A DNA stretch of 64,000 nt, from NCBI GenBank assembly GCA_036435485.1, contig CM071597.1:146751647-146815646 (forward strand). Reading direction: 5' to 3'. A model generated the notes under the pieces. It did not search any database, had not been told where the DNA came from, and worked only from the letters and a program-made list of their open reading frames with translations. Positions 10,122-21,025 of this stretch are shown here, one piece after another. The stretch's first letter is position 1, and the number at the start of each line of letters is the position of its first letter. The translations under genes and the position numbers were made by a program. This DNA comes from Saposhnikovia divaricata (lineage: Eukaryota; Streptophyta; Magnoliopsida; Apiales; Apiaceae).

Positions 10122-12464
10122 ATGGTTCAAACACGAAGAACAACATCAACTGAGGCCGTGCCTCTTAACTCTGCTCCACCAGCCACTTCTGATCCGCTTA
10201 TCGTCACTGAAGAAGGACAAATACTCCCATCAACAGGGGCGGTCATTCAACCTCTGCCCACTCAGCCCCCAGGGACGACTCCCCAAGTAGAGGGGACCCA
10301 CTCTGTGATTGTCCATCAAAGCCAAGAAACCAACCCTCTCCAGATGGTGGTTTCTCCTCTTAGTAACGTTGATCGCACGGGGGTACAGATCCATACTACG
10401 GATCTCCCTTTGAACACCAACCCTATGTATGGGTTGCCTAATTATCCCCCTTGACGAAGGGAACCTGGACCAAGCGGTCACGCCTTACAGATCCGGGATC
10501 GAGAATATGATGATTATTCTGGCCCCTATACTGATGATTCGTCATCTGAGGATGATGATTGAGATGAAGCCCCGAGGAGGCGACGTGCCAGCAAAGAACC
10601 TCAAAGAAGGACACGAAGAATCCCTGATGGACTCCCCTTGACAACTGTTGAGAAAATCAAGGCTTATGAGGCAGAGATCTTAAAATTGAAGGACGATATT
10701 GCAAGAGAACAAGATAGATTGAATCAAGCTCAGCCACCTCCAACTGCGGAGAGGATTCCAATTATAAATTTGGAGAGGCCTTCAAGAAGGCAAAGGAGGG
10801 CCGAGGCCCCAACTGAAAAATCAACAAGGGTGGAGACCCCCAGAAGCAACCCTAAGGATCTGATGCCACTTGGGGATCCTGATGATCCCACACCCCCGTT
10901 TACGGAGGAGGTGATGAATGCTCGCATCTCAAAGAAGTTCAAGATGCCGACAATCAAGGCCTATGATGGAACGGGCGATCCCGCAAACCATGTTAGGACG
11001 TTCTCGAATGCACTGCTGTTGCAGCCTTCGAGCGACGCCTTAAAGTGTAGGGCGTTCCCTCAAACCTTGTCTGGCATGGCTCAAAGGTGGTATAGCCGCT
11101 TACCTGCAAACTCAATCGGCTCATTCAAAGAACTGAGTGCAGCCTTTGTCAGCCAGTTCATTAGTGGGAGAGTTCATGAAAAAAGTTCTGCATCCCTTAT
11201 GTATGTGGTGCAGGGGAAGAATGAGAATCTGAGAGATTACCTCAAGCGGTTCACCAAGGAGACGCTGAATATCACTGATCTGGAAAATAAGGTGGCCATG
11301 GTAGCCCTGGAACATGGAACCACTGACCTCTTCTTCAAAAGGTCTTTGGCAAAACATCCTCCTGAAAATATGGCCGAGCTCCAACGGAGAGCCGACAAAT
11401 ATATCAAGGTTGAGGACAGCATAAAGAAGGAAGCCACAGGAGGCAATGGCAAGGGTTCTAATGATTCGAAGAAACGAAAGCAAGAGCAAGAGTACGATGC
11501 TAGGGACAAGTATCCCCGGACTAGCAAGGATTCCGAGTCACCACCAAAGAAAGGTTTGGGACCGAGGTTCTCTGATTATGCAAGGCTGAACGCTCCTAGG
11601 AGTCAGATCTTGCTAGATATTGAGAAGGATAAAGACTTCCGATGGCCGAAGCCACTTAGGGGTGATCCCGCGAAAAGGAACAAGGATCAATACTGTAGGT
11701 ACCACCGTGATGTGGGTCATGATACAGATGATTGTAGACAGCTGAAAGATGAGATTGAGTTTTTGATCCGGAAAGGAAAGCTAGGCAGGTTCACGAAGAA
11801 TGATGATCGTGGAACCCAAAGAAGGGACTATGACAGGAGAGACGATGACAAAAGAGACGGCAATCGTGATCGTGATCGTAATAAACAGCCCCGAGGGCCA
11901 GTAATCAATATGATTTGGGGAGGACCGACAGCAGCTGGCACTACCCGGAACTCCCGAAAGGCCTATGCTAGAGAAGTGATGCACATAGTAGGAGAAGCCC
12001 CGAAGCGTGCCAAGACTGAGATAGTGATTGGTTTTGATGATTCAGACCTTGAGGGGGTGAAATTCCCCCATGACGACCCGTTGGTCATAACTCCTGTAAT
12101 TGGAAACTCGGAGGTGAAACGAGTCTTGATAGACAATGGAGCTTCTGTTGATATCTTGTTTCACGATGCGTTGGTGAAAATGGGGTACACCGATTCTCAG
12201 TTGACCCCCACCAACATGCCAATCTACGGATTTAATGGAGTTGAATCCAAGGCCGAAGGTACTATTCAATTGCCCATGACCATTGGACAGGAACCTAAGG
12301 AAGCTACTCAGATGCTGAATTTCCTTGTGATCAAGGCATCCTCAACTTATAATGCAATCCTAGGAAGGACTGGACTTCATGCTTTCAAGGCTGTGGCCTC
12401 CACATATCATATGAAGATTAAGTTTCCAACCCGGAATGGTGTTGGAGAACAAAAGGGTGATTAG
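10122..12464 (+). pseudogene. gag: gag-protease of the Tat element
   Basis: A single frame starts with ATG at 10122 (MVQTRRTTSTEA) and runs to a TAG at 12462-12464. In-frame TGA stops occur at 10452-10454 and 10560-10562; the uninterrupted part is 10563-12464. The capsid-like region includes FPQTLSGMAQRWYSRLP and FVSQFISGRVHEK (about 11060-11200). A knuckle-like CRYHRDVGHDTDDC lies near 11695-11736. The protease active site VLIDNGASVDILF is near 12127, with DNG in place of the usual DTG as in Tat relatives, and ILGRTGLHAFKA near 12358 closes the protease fold. The arginine/aspartate-rich stretch about 11800-11890 is presumably RNA-binding. Confidence 0.9.
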
Positions 12465-12467
12465 AAG

Positions 12468-15358
12468 ATGGCGAGAAGTTGTTACGTATCCGCACTAAGG
12501 GCTGATGGAATCGGGGGGCAGGTACTTCCGATCGAAGACATGGATGTCCGTGGCGATGATGAACACCGAGGAAAGCCAGCAGAGGACTTAATACCTATTC
12601 CTCTGGAGCTAGGTGACCCTGAGAAGGTGACTTATATAGGAGCCTCTTTGAAGGAACCCCTGAAGGGCAAGTTGATAGCATTCTTGCAAGAGAATGGCGA
12701 TGTGTTTGCTTGGATAGCGGCTGATATGCCAGGGATTGATCCCCAACTCATAACTCACAGGTTGAATGTCGATCCTAATCGGAAGATAATACAGCAGAAG
12801 AAAAGGAACTTTGCACCTGAAAGGCAAGAGGCCATAAGGCAGGAAGTGGACAAGCTCTTAGAAGCTGGGTTTATCGAAGAGATTCAGTTCCCGGAATGGT
12901 TGGCTAACCCTGTGATGGTCAAGAAAGCCAACGGTAAGTGGAGGATGTGTATAGACTTCACCGACTTGAATGACGCATGCCCTAAGGATTGCTTCCCTTT
13001 ACCAAGGATAGACATGTTAATAGATGCCACAGCTGGACATGAGATGCTTAGCTTCATGGATGGTTTCAGCGGCTACAATCAGATTAAGATGCACAAGGAT
13101 GACGTCCCTAAGGTATCTTTCATAACTGACTTCGGTGTTTTCTGCTATCTTGTTATGGCTTTCGGTCTAAAAAATGCAGGAGCTACTTACCAACGACTGG
13201 TGAATAAGATATTCGCCCATCTGATTGGAAAAACCATGGAGGTCTATGTTGATGACATGTTAGTCAAGAGCCTGTTCAAGGCAGACCACATTAAGCACCT
13301 CAGAGAGGCATTCGAAGTGCTGAGGCACCATAAAATGATGTTGAATCCAGCCAAGTGTGCCTTTGGCGTTGGATCAGGCAAATTCTTGGGTCTTATGGTT
13401 TCAAAGCGAGGCATAGAAGCCAATCCTGACAAGATCAAGGCGATCTTAGACATGGAGCCACCACGCTCTATAAGAGATGTGCAGAAGTTGACAGGCCGAG
13501 TAGCGGCTTTAGGAAGATTCATCTCCAAGTCTGGTGACAAATGCTTGCCTTTCTTTCAAGCATTGAAGAAGGTGAAAAATTTTGAGTGGACCCTTGAGAG
13601 CCAAGAGGCCTTTGAACAACTGAAGAAGTACATGGTTGAAGCCCCGTTGCTGGCCAAACCTAGTCCCGGAGAGACCCTTTATATATACCTGGCGGTATCT
13701 GAGCAAGCGTTGAGCGCCGTTCTCATTCGAGAAGAGAAGAAGGTCCAGAAACCTATCTATTATGTGAGCAAGGTGTTGCACGGGGCGGAGCTGAATTACT
13801 CTCCCATTGAGAAGTTCTCCTTGGCATTGATAACAGCCTCGAGGAATTACGCCCGTACTTCCAGGCACATAAGATTGAGGTCCTGACGGACCAACAGTTG
13901 AGAAACATTTTGCATAGCCCGAAGGCTAGTGGAAGGCTAATCAAGTGGGCAATTGAACTTGGAGAATTTGACATCACGTATAAGCCTCGAACAGCCATTA
14001 AGGCTCAGGCATTGGCTGACTTCGTGGTTGAATGCACCATTAACAACCAAGAAGTCGGGGGGCAGGAAATGATAACAACCCCTGAGAAGCAAGATAGAGA
14101 TGGAGAACTTGAACCTGATCGGAAGGAATACTGGGTGCTCTATTTTGATGGAGCATCAAAAACAAAATCTAGTGGCGCAGGCTTAGTATTGCAAAGCCCC
14201 GATGGGTTCACAGTCGAATATGCTTTGAAGTTGGATTTCCAGACAACCAACAATGAAGCTGAGTATGAGGCCTTGATAGCTGGTTTAGGCTTGGCCAGAA
14301 TCATGAGAGTCAAGAACCTCAAAGTGTGTGGAGATTCAAGATTAGTAGTCTCTCAAGTAAATGGTGAATTTGAGGCCAAGGATGAAACTATGGCAAAGTA
14401 TCTGCGAGTTGTGAAAGCTGTCATGACTCAGTTTGATGAGTGTTATGTAGAACACATCCCGAGAGAAGAGAACGTTAAGGCCGATGCCCTATCTAATTTT
14501 GCTTCTTCCGAGATAGAAAACTATGAAGGGAGTGTTTACTTCCAGGTCTTGAAGGCCCCGACCATCAACTCGAAATTAGTGGCACCAATTGATGTGGGAA
14601 GCTCTTGGATAGATCCTATCAAGGCACACCTTGAGACCGGGTGGCTCCCAGACGATGCCTTGGAGGCACGAAAACTTTCAGTAAGAGCATTGAGATACAC
14701 CTTGATTGAGGGCATTCTGTACAAGAGATCATTTGTCATCCCGTACTTGAAGTGCTTGAGGCCTCAAGAGGCAAGGGAAGCTTTGGAAGAAGTTCATGAA
14801 GGGATCTGTGGGCAGCACCTGGGGGGCAGGGCCCTCGCTCACAAAATAACTCGATTGGGATTCTACTGGCCAGAGATGCTGGCTGATGCACAGGATTATG
14901 TCAAGAGGTGTGACAGGTGCCAGAAGCATGCTCCGATTGTCAGGCAGCCGCCTGAGATGTTAACATCAGTCAATTCCCCCATTCCATTTGCAATGTGGGG
15001 GATGGACATTCTTGGTCCTTTCCCTATGGCATCAGCACAGAGGAAGTTTTTGATTGTCGCCATTGACTACTTCACCAAGTGGATTGAGGCTAAGCCTTTA
15101 GCCAAAATAACCACCAAGCAAGTTTCCCAGTTCTTTTGGGAGAACATAATCTGCAGATATTGTATCCCACGAATCCTTGTGACAGATAATGGGACACAGT
15201 TCAATAATGAAGAATTTAAGAAGTACTGTGAGGAGAATGCTATTGAGCTTCGTTTTACCTCAGTAGCACATCCGCAAGCAAATGGACAGGCCGAAGTGGC
15301 CAATCGGATCATCCTTGATGGACTTAAGAAAAGGGTTGAACCCTTTTTGAGTTATTAA
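12468..15358 (+). pseudogene. pol: pol of the Tat element: RT, RNase H, truncated integrase
   Basis: It follows the gag frame in phase after one TAG. RT (12800-13290) carries YVDDMLVKS near 13240. A one-base loss in an A run near 13846 moves the frame, so the first part ends at 13886 and coding continues from about 13860 in the next frame. A plant-type RNase H (VLYFDGASKTKSSGAGL, about 14135-14185) is followed by integrase: zinc motif (H...H, CDRCQKHAP near 14910), core MDILGPFP and TDNGTQFN (about 15183), and a Glu in GQAEVANR. The frame stops at 15356-15358, immediately after the catalytic core. Full Tat integrases continue well beyond this, so the C-terminal domain is deleted. Confidence 0.9.
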
Positions 15359-15628
15359 TGCAAACTTGTTTTCCATTTTATGATTCTATGTTTTGTTTAT
15401 GTACCAAGCACCTGTTGAGTGTGAGTCTAGGAAGACCAAGTACCGAAAATAAATGAACATACGAATAAAACAAACAAGTGCATAAATAAAGACCCCGAAG
15501 GGCCAACAGTTAGGGTTACATCATTTAAACCGAATAAAAGTTTAATCACGAGGTACCGTGATTGAAATACTAGAAATAAAAGCCACATACGGCTAAGTTA
15601 GGCCATGCAAGGCCCGAAGCAATCCCAG
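15359..15628. other. Spacer between Tat pol and the antisense gene
   Basis: No coding potential seen on either strand. It forms the shared 3' flank of the sense pol and the antisense gene. An AATAAA at about 15448 on the + strand is a possible poly(A) signal for a pol-sense RNA, but the element's main RNA should run on to the 3' LTR. Confidence 0.5.
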
Positions 15629-17729
15629 CTACTCATCCGAGGAATCCTCCTCGCCATTCTCCTCCTCATCGGTCTCTTCCTCGCTACTCTCCTCCTCGTC
15701 ACTCTCTTCCTCAGAGCTTTCCTCAGCATGGCCCTCACCCGGTTCGGCTACCGCGACTGGTGGAGCTGTCACTTCCATTGCCTCAACCTCTTCCTCCTCG
15801 GAAGATGAGCTATCTTCAACTACCTTGTTTGAGGGGACTGCTTGACGAACTACTCTCCCCTTCTGCACGGTCATAGGCCTTTTCCCTCGAGGATCCGAGG
15901 AAACTGAGCCATCCACAGCTGCTCGGACACCCCTCGAACCGGAACCAGAACGGCGATGACTTCCCCTAGAGCCGGAGCCCGAAGCCTGAGCTACCGGGAT
16001 GGCCTCGGCGCCCGAAGCAACTTGACAATACGGACTTGGAAAGTCCCTCGGGAAAACCACAGTAGGATGCCTCTTACTCACAGCATTGATGGCTCGATCC
16101 CAGCCAACAGACATGATACCCGGGCGTACTTCATCGTCATGCTTATCTATAAGCTCAAAAAAATCCTCAGACTCCTGGTAAGCTTTCACCACTTGCTTGC
16201 AGTCTATTGCCCTCTTGTTATACAAGGAGTCATACTGTCTCTGGACAGAATGAGCATCAGCTTCAGCCCGGATGGCCCTGGACTCCAAGTCTTGATATTT
16301 CTTATCAAGAGTTGCTTTCTCCTTCTTCAAAGCCACATTCTCATCTCGGTATGCACGACCTAGCCGAGTGCTAGCCTGGAACTGGGCATTCGCCTGGAAC
16401 AAAGAATCAATAAGACAGTTACAATCACAAGTTAAGTGAAAACACTATGTCTAGGAAGGAAGGTGGGAAACCTGATATAGAGCTTGAGCTCCGAGTTTCT
16501 CCGCTTCATCAAATTTGTCCCCGGATGTTACAGTCAGAAGGTCGGGGGGAGTGATGCTGAACTTGGACCAATCCAAGGCTGACTCTGGGCATCCCAAGAC
16601 AGAATCTTGCTCACAAATCCCCCAACCAGGGATGAAGGGGGTCTTGACTCTCCCGTCAGCATTCCGCGATCTCTTTGAAGAGCATCCTGACAGGAACTGA
16701 GGGATCTTCGGCCCAGGTTGAATGCAAGCCGCCTCGGCTTTCTTGATCATCCTTCTAGTAACTTTCGGCTGGTTTTCGGGCCGACTGTCGATCTCCTCAG
16801 CAACTGAAAAGACAACAGAAAAGATATCGGAATAAGAACAAACAGAGTTCATAACATGAAGGTAAAAAATTACCATCAGCAGAAAGTAAGCTAAGCCCAG
16901 CTTCTACAAGTCTCTTCTCGGTTAAGAAAACTTTGTAGTGAGTACGGCCGTCGTCAGCAAGTAGTCGATCACGATCAAAAAGATCCTTCTCGTCAAGATC
17001 ACATACAAAATGTGTAGCATCATGCACTTCCCCAAACTTAGACATAAAGAATTGGCCCCAGTCGCCACCACGCCATACCAGAATCACGAACTCTCTGTCC
17101 CAGTAGTGATGGGAATCTGGGAATGAAAAGGCATTCACAATATGTGGAACATTGGATCTATGCTGAATAGTGACCCATCCCTTCTGAATCTCAGAAGAAT
17201 TCTTGGTGGCGAATATGCTCCTGAACATGGTAGTAGTTGGCTCGATACCTAGATCTCGACATCTCAGCATAAAGATGATAATCAACCGCCATGCATTGGG
17301 ATACAATTGGCAGGGATGAACCTGAAGCTCCGTTAGGAGCCTTATGATGAACTGGTCTACCGGGAATCTCAGACCTGCTTCAAGGGCACCTTTGTAGACA
17401 CATAGCCTCTCTGGGTGCCAATTACAGGTTCTGTCAGCTAAGCCAGGAAGGCAAACCTTGATCACGTCCGGAAAGCCATATAACTTCTTAATATTTTCGA
17501 CATCTTGCTTGTCGAACTTGGACGGACTATGATACGCAGCTAACTCAGAGTTGTTGGGAAATGCATCCCTCATAGTACTCAATAAGTCAATTAAAGAATC
17601 AAATCGACGATCAATATATCTAGGGGGATTCAGTCGAAGATTACCTCGCAGTGTTTTGGCCAAAGCTCTCTTGGCCATCGCCTCGGACATAGAGAATGAT
17701 GAAGCTGGAGCGCGGTCGCCATCTGCCAT
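15629..17729 (-). CDS. Three-exon antisense gene of the Tat element (gypsy-type 'transposase'-like protein)
   Basis: Read on the minus strand, exons are 17729-16874, 16803-16472 and 16393-15629 (856, 332 and 765 bp). Introns are 70 and 78 bp and both begin GT and end AG. Joining them restores one frame of 650 codons with no internal stop. The start is ATG in MADGDRAPASSF. The first 310 residues resemble the plant family annotated as 'putative gypsy-type transposon/transposase' (WHPERLCVY, GLRFPVDQF, LLTELQVHPCQLYPNAWR). The last third is a charged coiled-coil-like stretch (DENVALKKEKATLDKKYQDLE) and then an acidic Ser/Glu-rich tail. Antisense extra genes between pol and the 3' LTR are known in Tat-lineage elements; their function is not established. 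The intact frame in an element with broken gag-pol is notable. Splicing is predicted from sequence only. Confidence 0.85.
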
Positions 17730-17840
17730 CTTGAGCTCGAACTTGAAGCTAGAACTTGAGAGCTTTAGAACTTGAGAACTTCAGAAAGAATTTTAGAAGT
17801 AAGAAGAAGTGAAGTGAATGAAAATGAAGGCTCCCCCCAC

Positions 17841-17849
17841 TCTTTTATA
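17841..17849 (-). promoter_or_regulatory. TATA box upstream of the antisense gene
   Basis: On the minus strand TATAAAAGA lies about 112 bp upstream of the antisense ATG (17729), a normal distance for a plant promoter plus a short leader. It suggests transcription independent of the LTR, in the opposite direction. Confidence 0.6.
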
Positions 17850-18323
17850 GAAGATGGATGACCTTCTATATCAGGTTGAAACACAGCCTAGTTCGTGTTT
17901 GCAGGTCATCTATCGTTCATATACTGAAAAATGGATTTCATCTGCTATATCCGGCAATAATTATACCGGTATGTATGATTCCGGGAAAGAAAAGAAGGAT
18001 TTACGTGAAGATATAGTAATAAGCTGTGCCAAGGCACTCATCTGAGCTTAAGGAGCTAATTACGTTTAAGGAAGATAGAATACAATCAGTTAGTCTTTGT
18101 TATTAAAGAGACTGATTATGCTCTGAAAAGAGGTATACAACATCCATAGTCAAGGACGTGATTATAGAACGAGACTCATACATTCATGATCAAGGACATG
18201 ATTCTAGAACGAGACTCCAGACATTGCGAAAAGCTCCGAGAGGCACGACACAGCAACAATGGAGCACCTGTCGGGCGATCAAGAAGCACCCGGCAGGCAA
18301 CCAGAAGCACCTGGCAGGCAACC
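17850..18323. other. Non-coding stretch upstream of the antisense gene
   Basis: I see no gene here. It would contain upstream promoter sequence of the antisense gene. It leads into the tandem-repeat region; the short frames from about 18158 onward are repeat artefacts. Confidence 0.5.
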
Positions 18324-18493
18324 AGGATCTCCTGGCAGCCGACCAGGTGCCATGGAGAGGGTCTGGCCGACCAGGATCTCCTGGCAGCCGACCAGGTGCC
18401 ATGGAGAGGTTCTGGCCGACCAGGATCTCCTGGCAGCCGACGAGGTGCCATGGAGAGGGTCTGGCCGACCAGGATCTCCTGGCAGCCGACCTC
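18324..18493 (+). repeat. 49-bp tandem repeat, about 3.5 copies
   Basis: Copies start at 18324, 18373, 18422 and 18471 with AGGATCTCCTGGCAGCCGAC and include GTGCCATGGAGAGG. They are near identical. Long frames exist on both strands because the unit lacks stops; they are not genes. Confidence 0.92.
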
Positions 18494-18540
18494 ATGGCAC
18501 CTCCCGTTAGTTGTTCGGATCGTTTGATGGTTCTGTAAGA

Positions 18541-18837
18541 TCAAGATCGAGATCGAGATCGAGGTTCTGGATCCCTAGGATCAAGATCGAGGTTCTGGAT
18601 CCTTGAAAGTCACGGGTGACAAATATACTAAATTAGAGATCAAGATCGAGATCGAGATCGAGGTTCTGGACCCCTAGGATCAAGATCGAGGTTCTGGATC
18701 CTTGAAAGTCACGGGTGACCAATATACTAAATTAGAAATCAAGATCGAGATCGAGATCGAGGTTCGGGATCCCTAGTATCGAGATCGAGGTTCTGGATCC
18801 TTGAAAGTTATGGGTGACCAAGATACTAAATTGAAGG
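18541..18837 (+). repeat. 99-bp tandem repeat, 3 copies
   Basis: Units start near 18541, 18640 and 18739. Each carries runs of GATCGA (AAGATCGAGATCGAGATCGA), two GGTTCTGGAYCC boxes and GAAAGTYAYGGGTGACNAA. The unit has an internal 6-bp periodicity (GATCGA). Confidence 0.9.
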
Positions 18838-18978
18838 TCAAGTTGAAACGTCATTTAAACACTTCCAAACAACTTGGGGCACCTGTCGGGCGATCAAGAA
18901 GCACCCGGCAGGCAACCAGAAGCACCTGGCAGGCAACCAGGATCTCCTGGCAGCCGACCAGGTGCCACAGAGGAGGGT

Positions 18979-19062
18979 CAGCCGACCAGGATCTCCTGGC
19001 AACCGACCAGGATCTCCTGGCAGCCGACCAGGATCTCCTGGCAGCCGACCAGGAGCATCTGA
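18979..19062 (+). repeat. 21-bp tandem repeat, 4 copies (first array)
   Basis: Units beginning CARCCGACCAGG and ending CTCCTGG start at 18979, 19000, 19021 and 19042; the last is diverged. The unit is a sub-part of the 49-bp repeat at 18324, so the two arrays share an origin. Confidence 0.9.
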
Positions 19063-19314
19063 CAGCTGACCAGGAGCCACGGAGAGGCTCCATCTGACTT
19101 CCCGATACTCATTTTGGCACCCCCTATCGTTTGATTGAATCGCTTGATGGTTTTGTTGAAGGTTTCTCACTTTCCGTGACAAACATCGACCTTCGAATTA
19201 GCACCATTTAGTGTCGTTTTATGCCATTTAACGTCGTTTACACAAACATTGAAACGTCGTTTAAGCATCGTCTGACATCATTAATGTCAACCTGGATCTC
19301 CCGTCAACATGTTA

Positions 19315-19468
19315 GACGATCGAGAAGCACATGTCAGACGATCGAGAAGCACATGTCAGACGATCGAGAAGCACATGTCAGACGATCGAGAAGCACGTGT
19401 CAGACGATCGAGAAGCACATGTCAGACGATCGAGAAGCACGTGTCAGACGATCGAGAAGCACTCGGCA
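19315..19468 (+). repeat. 22-bp tandem repeat, 7 copies
   Basis: Units starting GACGATCGAGAAGCAC begin every 22 bp at 19315, 19337, 19359, 19381, 19403, 19425 and 19447. They vary mainly at one A/G position and at the end of the last unit. There are no spacers, so this is a minisatellite and not a CRISPR array. Confidence 0.95.
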
Positions 19469-19514
19469 GGCAACCAGGATCTCTTGGCAGCCGACCAGGT
19501 GCATCAAGGAGGGT

Positions 19515-19598
19515 CAGCCGACCAGGATCTCCTGGCAGCCGACCAGGATCTCCTGGCAGCCGACCAGGATCTCCTGGTAGCCGACCAGGAGCACCTGG
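19515..19598 (+). repeat. 21-bp tandem repeat, 4 copies (second array)
   Basis: The same unit as at 18979-19062, starting at 19515, 19536, 19557 and 19578. Recurrence of both the unit and its upstream leader (CACCCGGCAGGCAACCAG-like) suggests segmental duplication within the 3' region. Confidence 0.9.
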
Positions 19599-19694
19599 CA
19601 GCTGACCGAGACCCTTGTCGGCTGACTCGTTGCCCGGAAGAGGTTACAATTTTCCAGAATCTCCTCCGTCTAGCACTGTTTATCATCGTTTAAC

Positions 19695-19900
19695 ATTGTT
19701 TAACCGTCGTTTAAAGCTGATTAGCACCGATTAGTGTCGTTTAAGCACCGATTAATGCCGATTAGCACTGATTAGTGTCGTTTAAGCACCGATTAGTGCC
19801 GATTAGCACTGATTAGTGTCGTTTAAGCACCGTTTAGTGCCGATTAACACCGATTAGTGTCGTTTAAGCACCATGAGTGCCAATTTATCCCTTCAACATT
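19695..19900 (+). repeat. 41-bp tandem repeat, about 4 copies, with degenerate GTTTA/GATTAG flanks
   Basis: The phase marker GTCGTTTAAGCACC recurs at 19736, 19777, 19818 and 19859. Units are built of GCCGATTAGCAC and TGATTAGTGTCG-like sub-motifs. Diverged GTTTAA/CGTTTAG motifs continue from about 19200 to 20040. Confidence 0.88.
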
Positions 19901-20170
19901 GTTTAACACTGTTTAAGCATTGTTTAAGGCCGTTTAGCGCCGTTTAGTGCCGTTTTATGCCGCTTAACATCGTTTAAACATTGTTTAAGCATCGTTAAGA
20001 CTGATTAGTGCCGATTAGCATTGAATTAACATTGTCGTGAACGCGTCGGTCGCTCCACGCTTCACATAAAGACAATACTCGTGAAACACTAGTGTACAAA
20101 GATAAACCCTGACCCGAGTCTCGAGTTAGACAAGTAAAACTTCAAGGAAAGCCTGATCAGCTTTCCTAGA

Positions 20171-20184
20171 AGTTGGGGGGCAAA
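20171..20184 (+). other. Polypurine tract of the Tat element
   Basis: AGTTGGGGGGCAAA directly precedes the 3' LTR start TGATATGGGC. Confidence 0.8.
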
Positions 20185-20772
20185 TGATATGGGCTGAAAA
20201 TAAGCCCTAAAAACACATTTAATGTGGCATTAATTAGGCCAAGAATGGTCCAAACGTGGGGCCCACCAGCTGGGCCCAAAACCCCAATTATAATATTAAT
20301 TTCGTAATTAATATTAGGGGTAATAAACAGCTCAGCAAATAAGAGTCAAACAAGGATATTACTCTTGCCTGACTTAGCCTCCAAGATACACAATTCAATA
20401 TTGAAACTGATTCCTACAAGGAAAAGATCTAGAACCTTCCTCAAAGACTTGCCCACCAAGTCTCCGAATCCTACCATAATTCTAAGGCTTCTCAGCCTAT
20501 ATAAAGGGCCTGACCCCTCATTCTCAGAACTACGTTTTGGCTTAATCCTCGAATAAGGACATACAAGTCACTGCGTCCTAGGTGAGCTCTCGCCGCCATA
20601 GCCTCGAGGGCACCATCACCTAGAACTACGTTGGCTTGATTCTCAATACGAGATACGTAGGCACTCTGTGAGGACCGATTACAGTCTCGAACGCAGAAAC
20701 AGCCATTAAAGCGCGAAGCTCAACCACCTTAGCATTAATTACAAATCGTAACCGAGTTTTAGATCCACAACA
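20185..20772 (+). repeat. 3' LTR of the Tat element
   Basis: 588 bp, TGATATGGGC...CCACAACA. It differs from the 5' LTR at five substitutions and has the same TATATAAAG box near 20498. Confidence 0.96.
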
Positions 20773-20777
20773 GTAAT
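20773..20777. repeat. Target-site duplication GTAAT, right copy
   Basis: Matches 9496-9500; element 2's LTR resumes at once with CTCGATATATCAAG. Confidence 0.95.
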
Positions 20778-20977
20778 CTCGATATATCAAGAAATATTGA
20801 CTCCCGGTCTATATTTGATGAATAAGTTGTATACGCCCTTCTATGAGGGTCTTACAATAACTGGCTTATAATTGATACGTTAGCTATCTAATTTATAAGC
20901 CAATAAACAATCAGGGAACAAGCATAACGATATAACTTGAAAGTAGGCATGCATGCTATGGCATATGTATAACAGAA

Positions 20978-20981
<4 letters not shown>

Positions 20982-21021
<40 letters not shown>
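20982..21021. repeat. (AT)20 microsatellite
   Basis: An uninterrupted AT dinucleotide run of about 40 bp. Element 4's LTR has only a short TATATATATATA at the matching place (about 56205-56220), so it expanded in this copy. Confidence 0.95.

Positions 21022-21025
<4 letters not shown>

Larger units (their letters stand above)
9501..20772 (+). mobile_element. Complete Tat/Retand-type Ty3/gypsy element (11.27 kb)
   Basis: Two 588-bp LTRs with TG...CA ends flank a primer site, gag-protease, pol, a long antisense gene, a tandem-repeat-rich 3' non-coding region and a polypurine tract. A GTAAT duplication flanks the element. Tat lineage is indicated by the DNGAS protease motif, the gag sequence, the antisense extra gene and the repeat-rich 3' end. 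The LTRs differ at only five positions that I could count, so the insertion is recent. The integrase is truncated and gag-pol has stops, so movement would have needed proteins from another copy. Confidence 0.95.

Noticed and set aside
19315..19468. Possible CRISPR array (22-bp repeats)
   Set aside because: Repeats are directly adjacent with no spacers, and the DNA is plant nuclear.
18158..19693. Cluster of overlapping 80-126 codon frames on both strands
   Set aside because: They arise from stop-poor tandem repeats; all frames translate the same short units and none has gene context.
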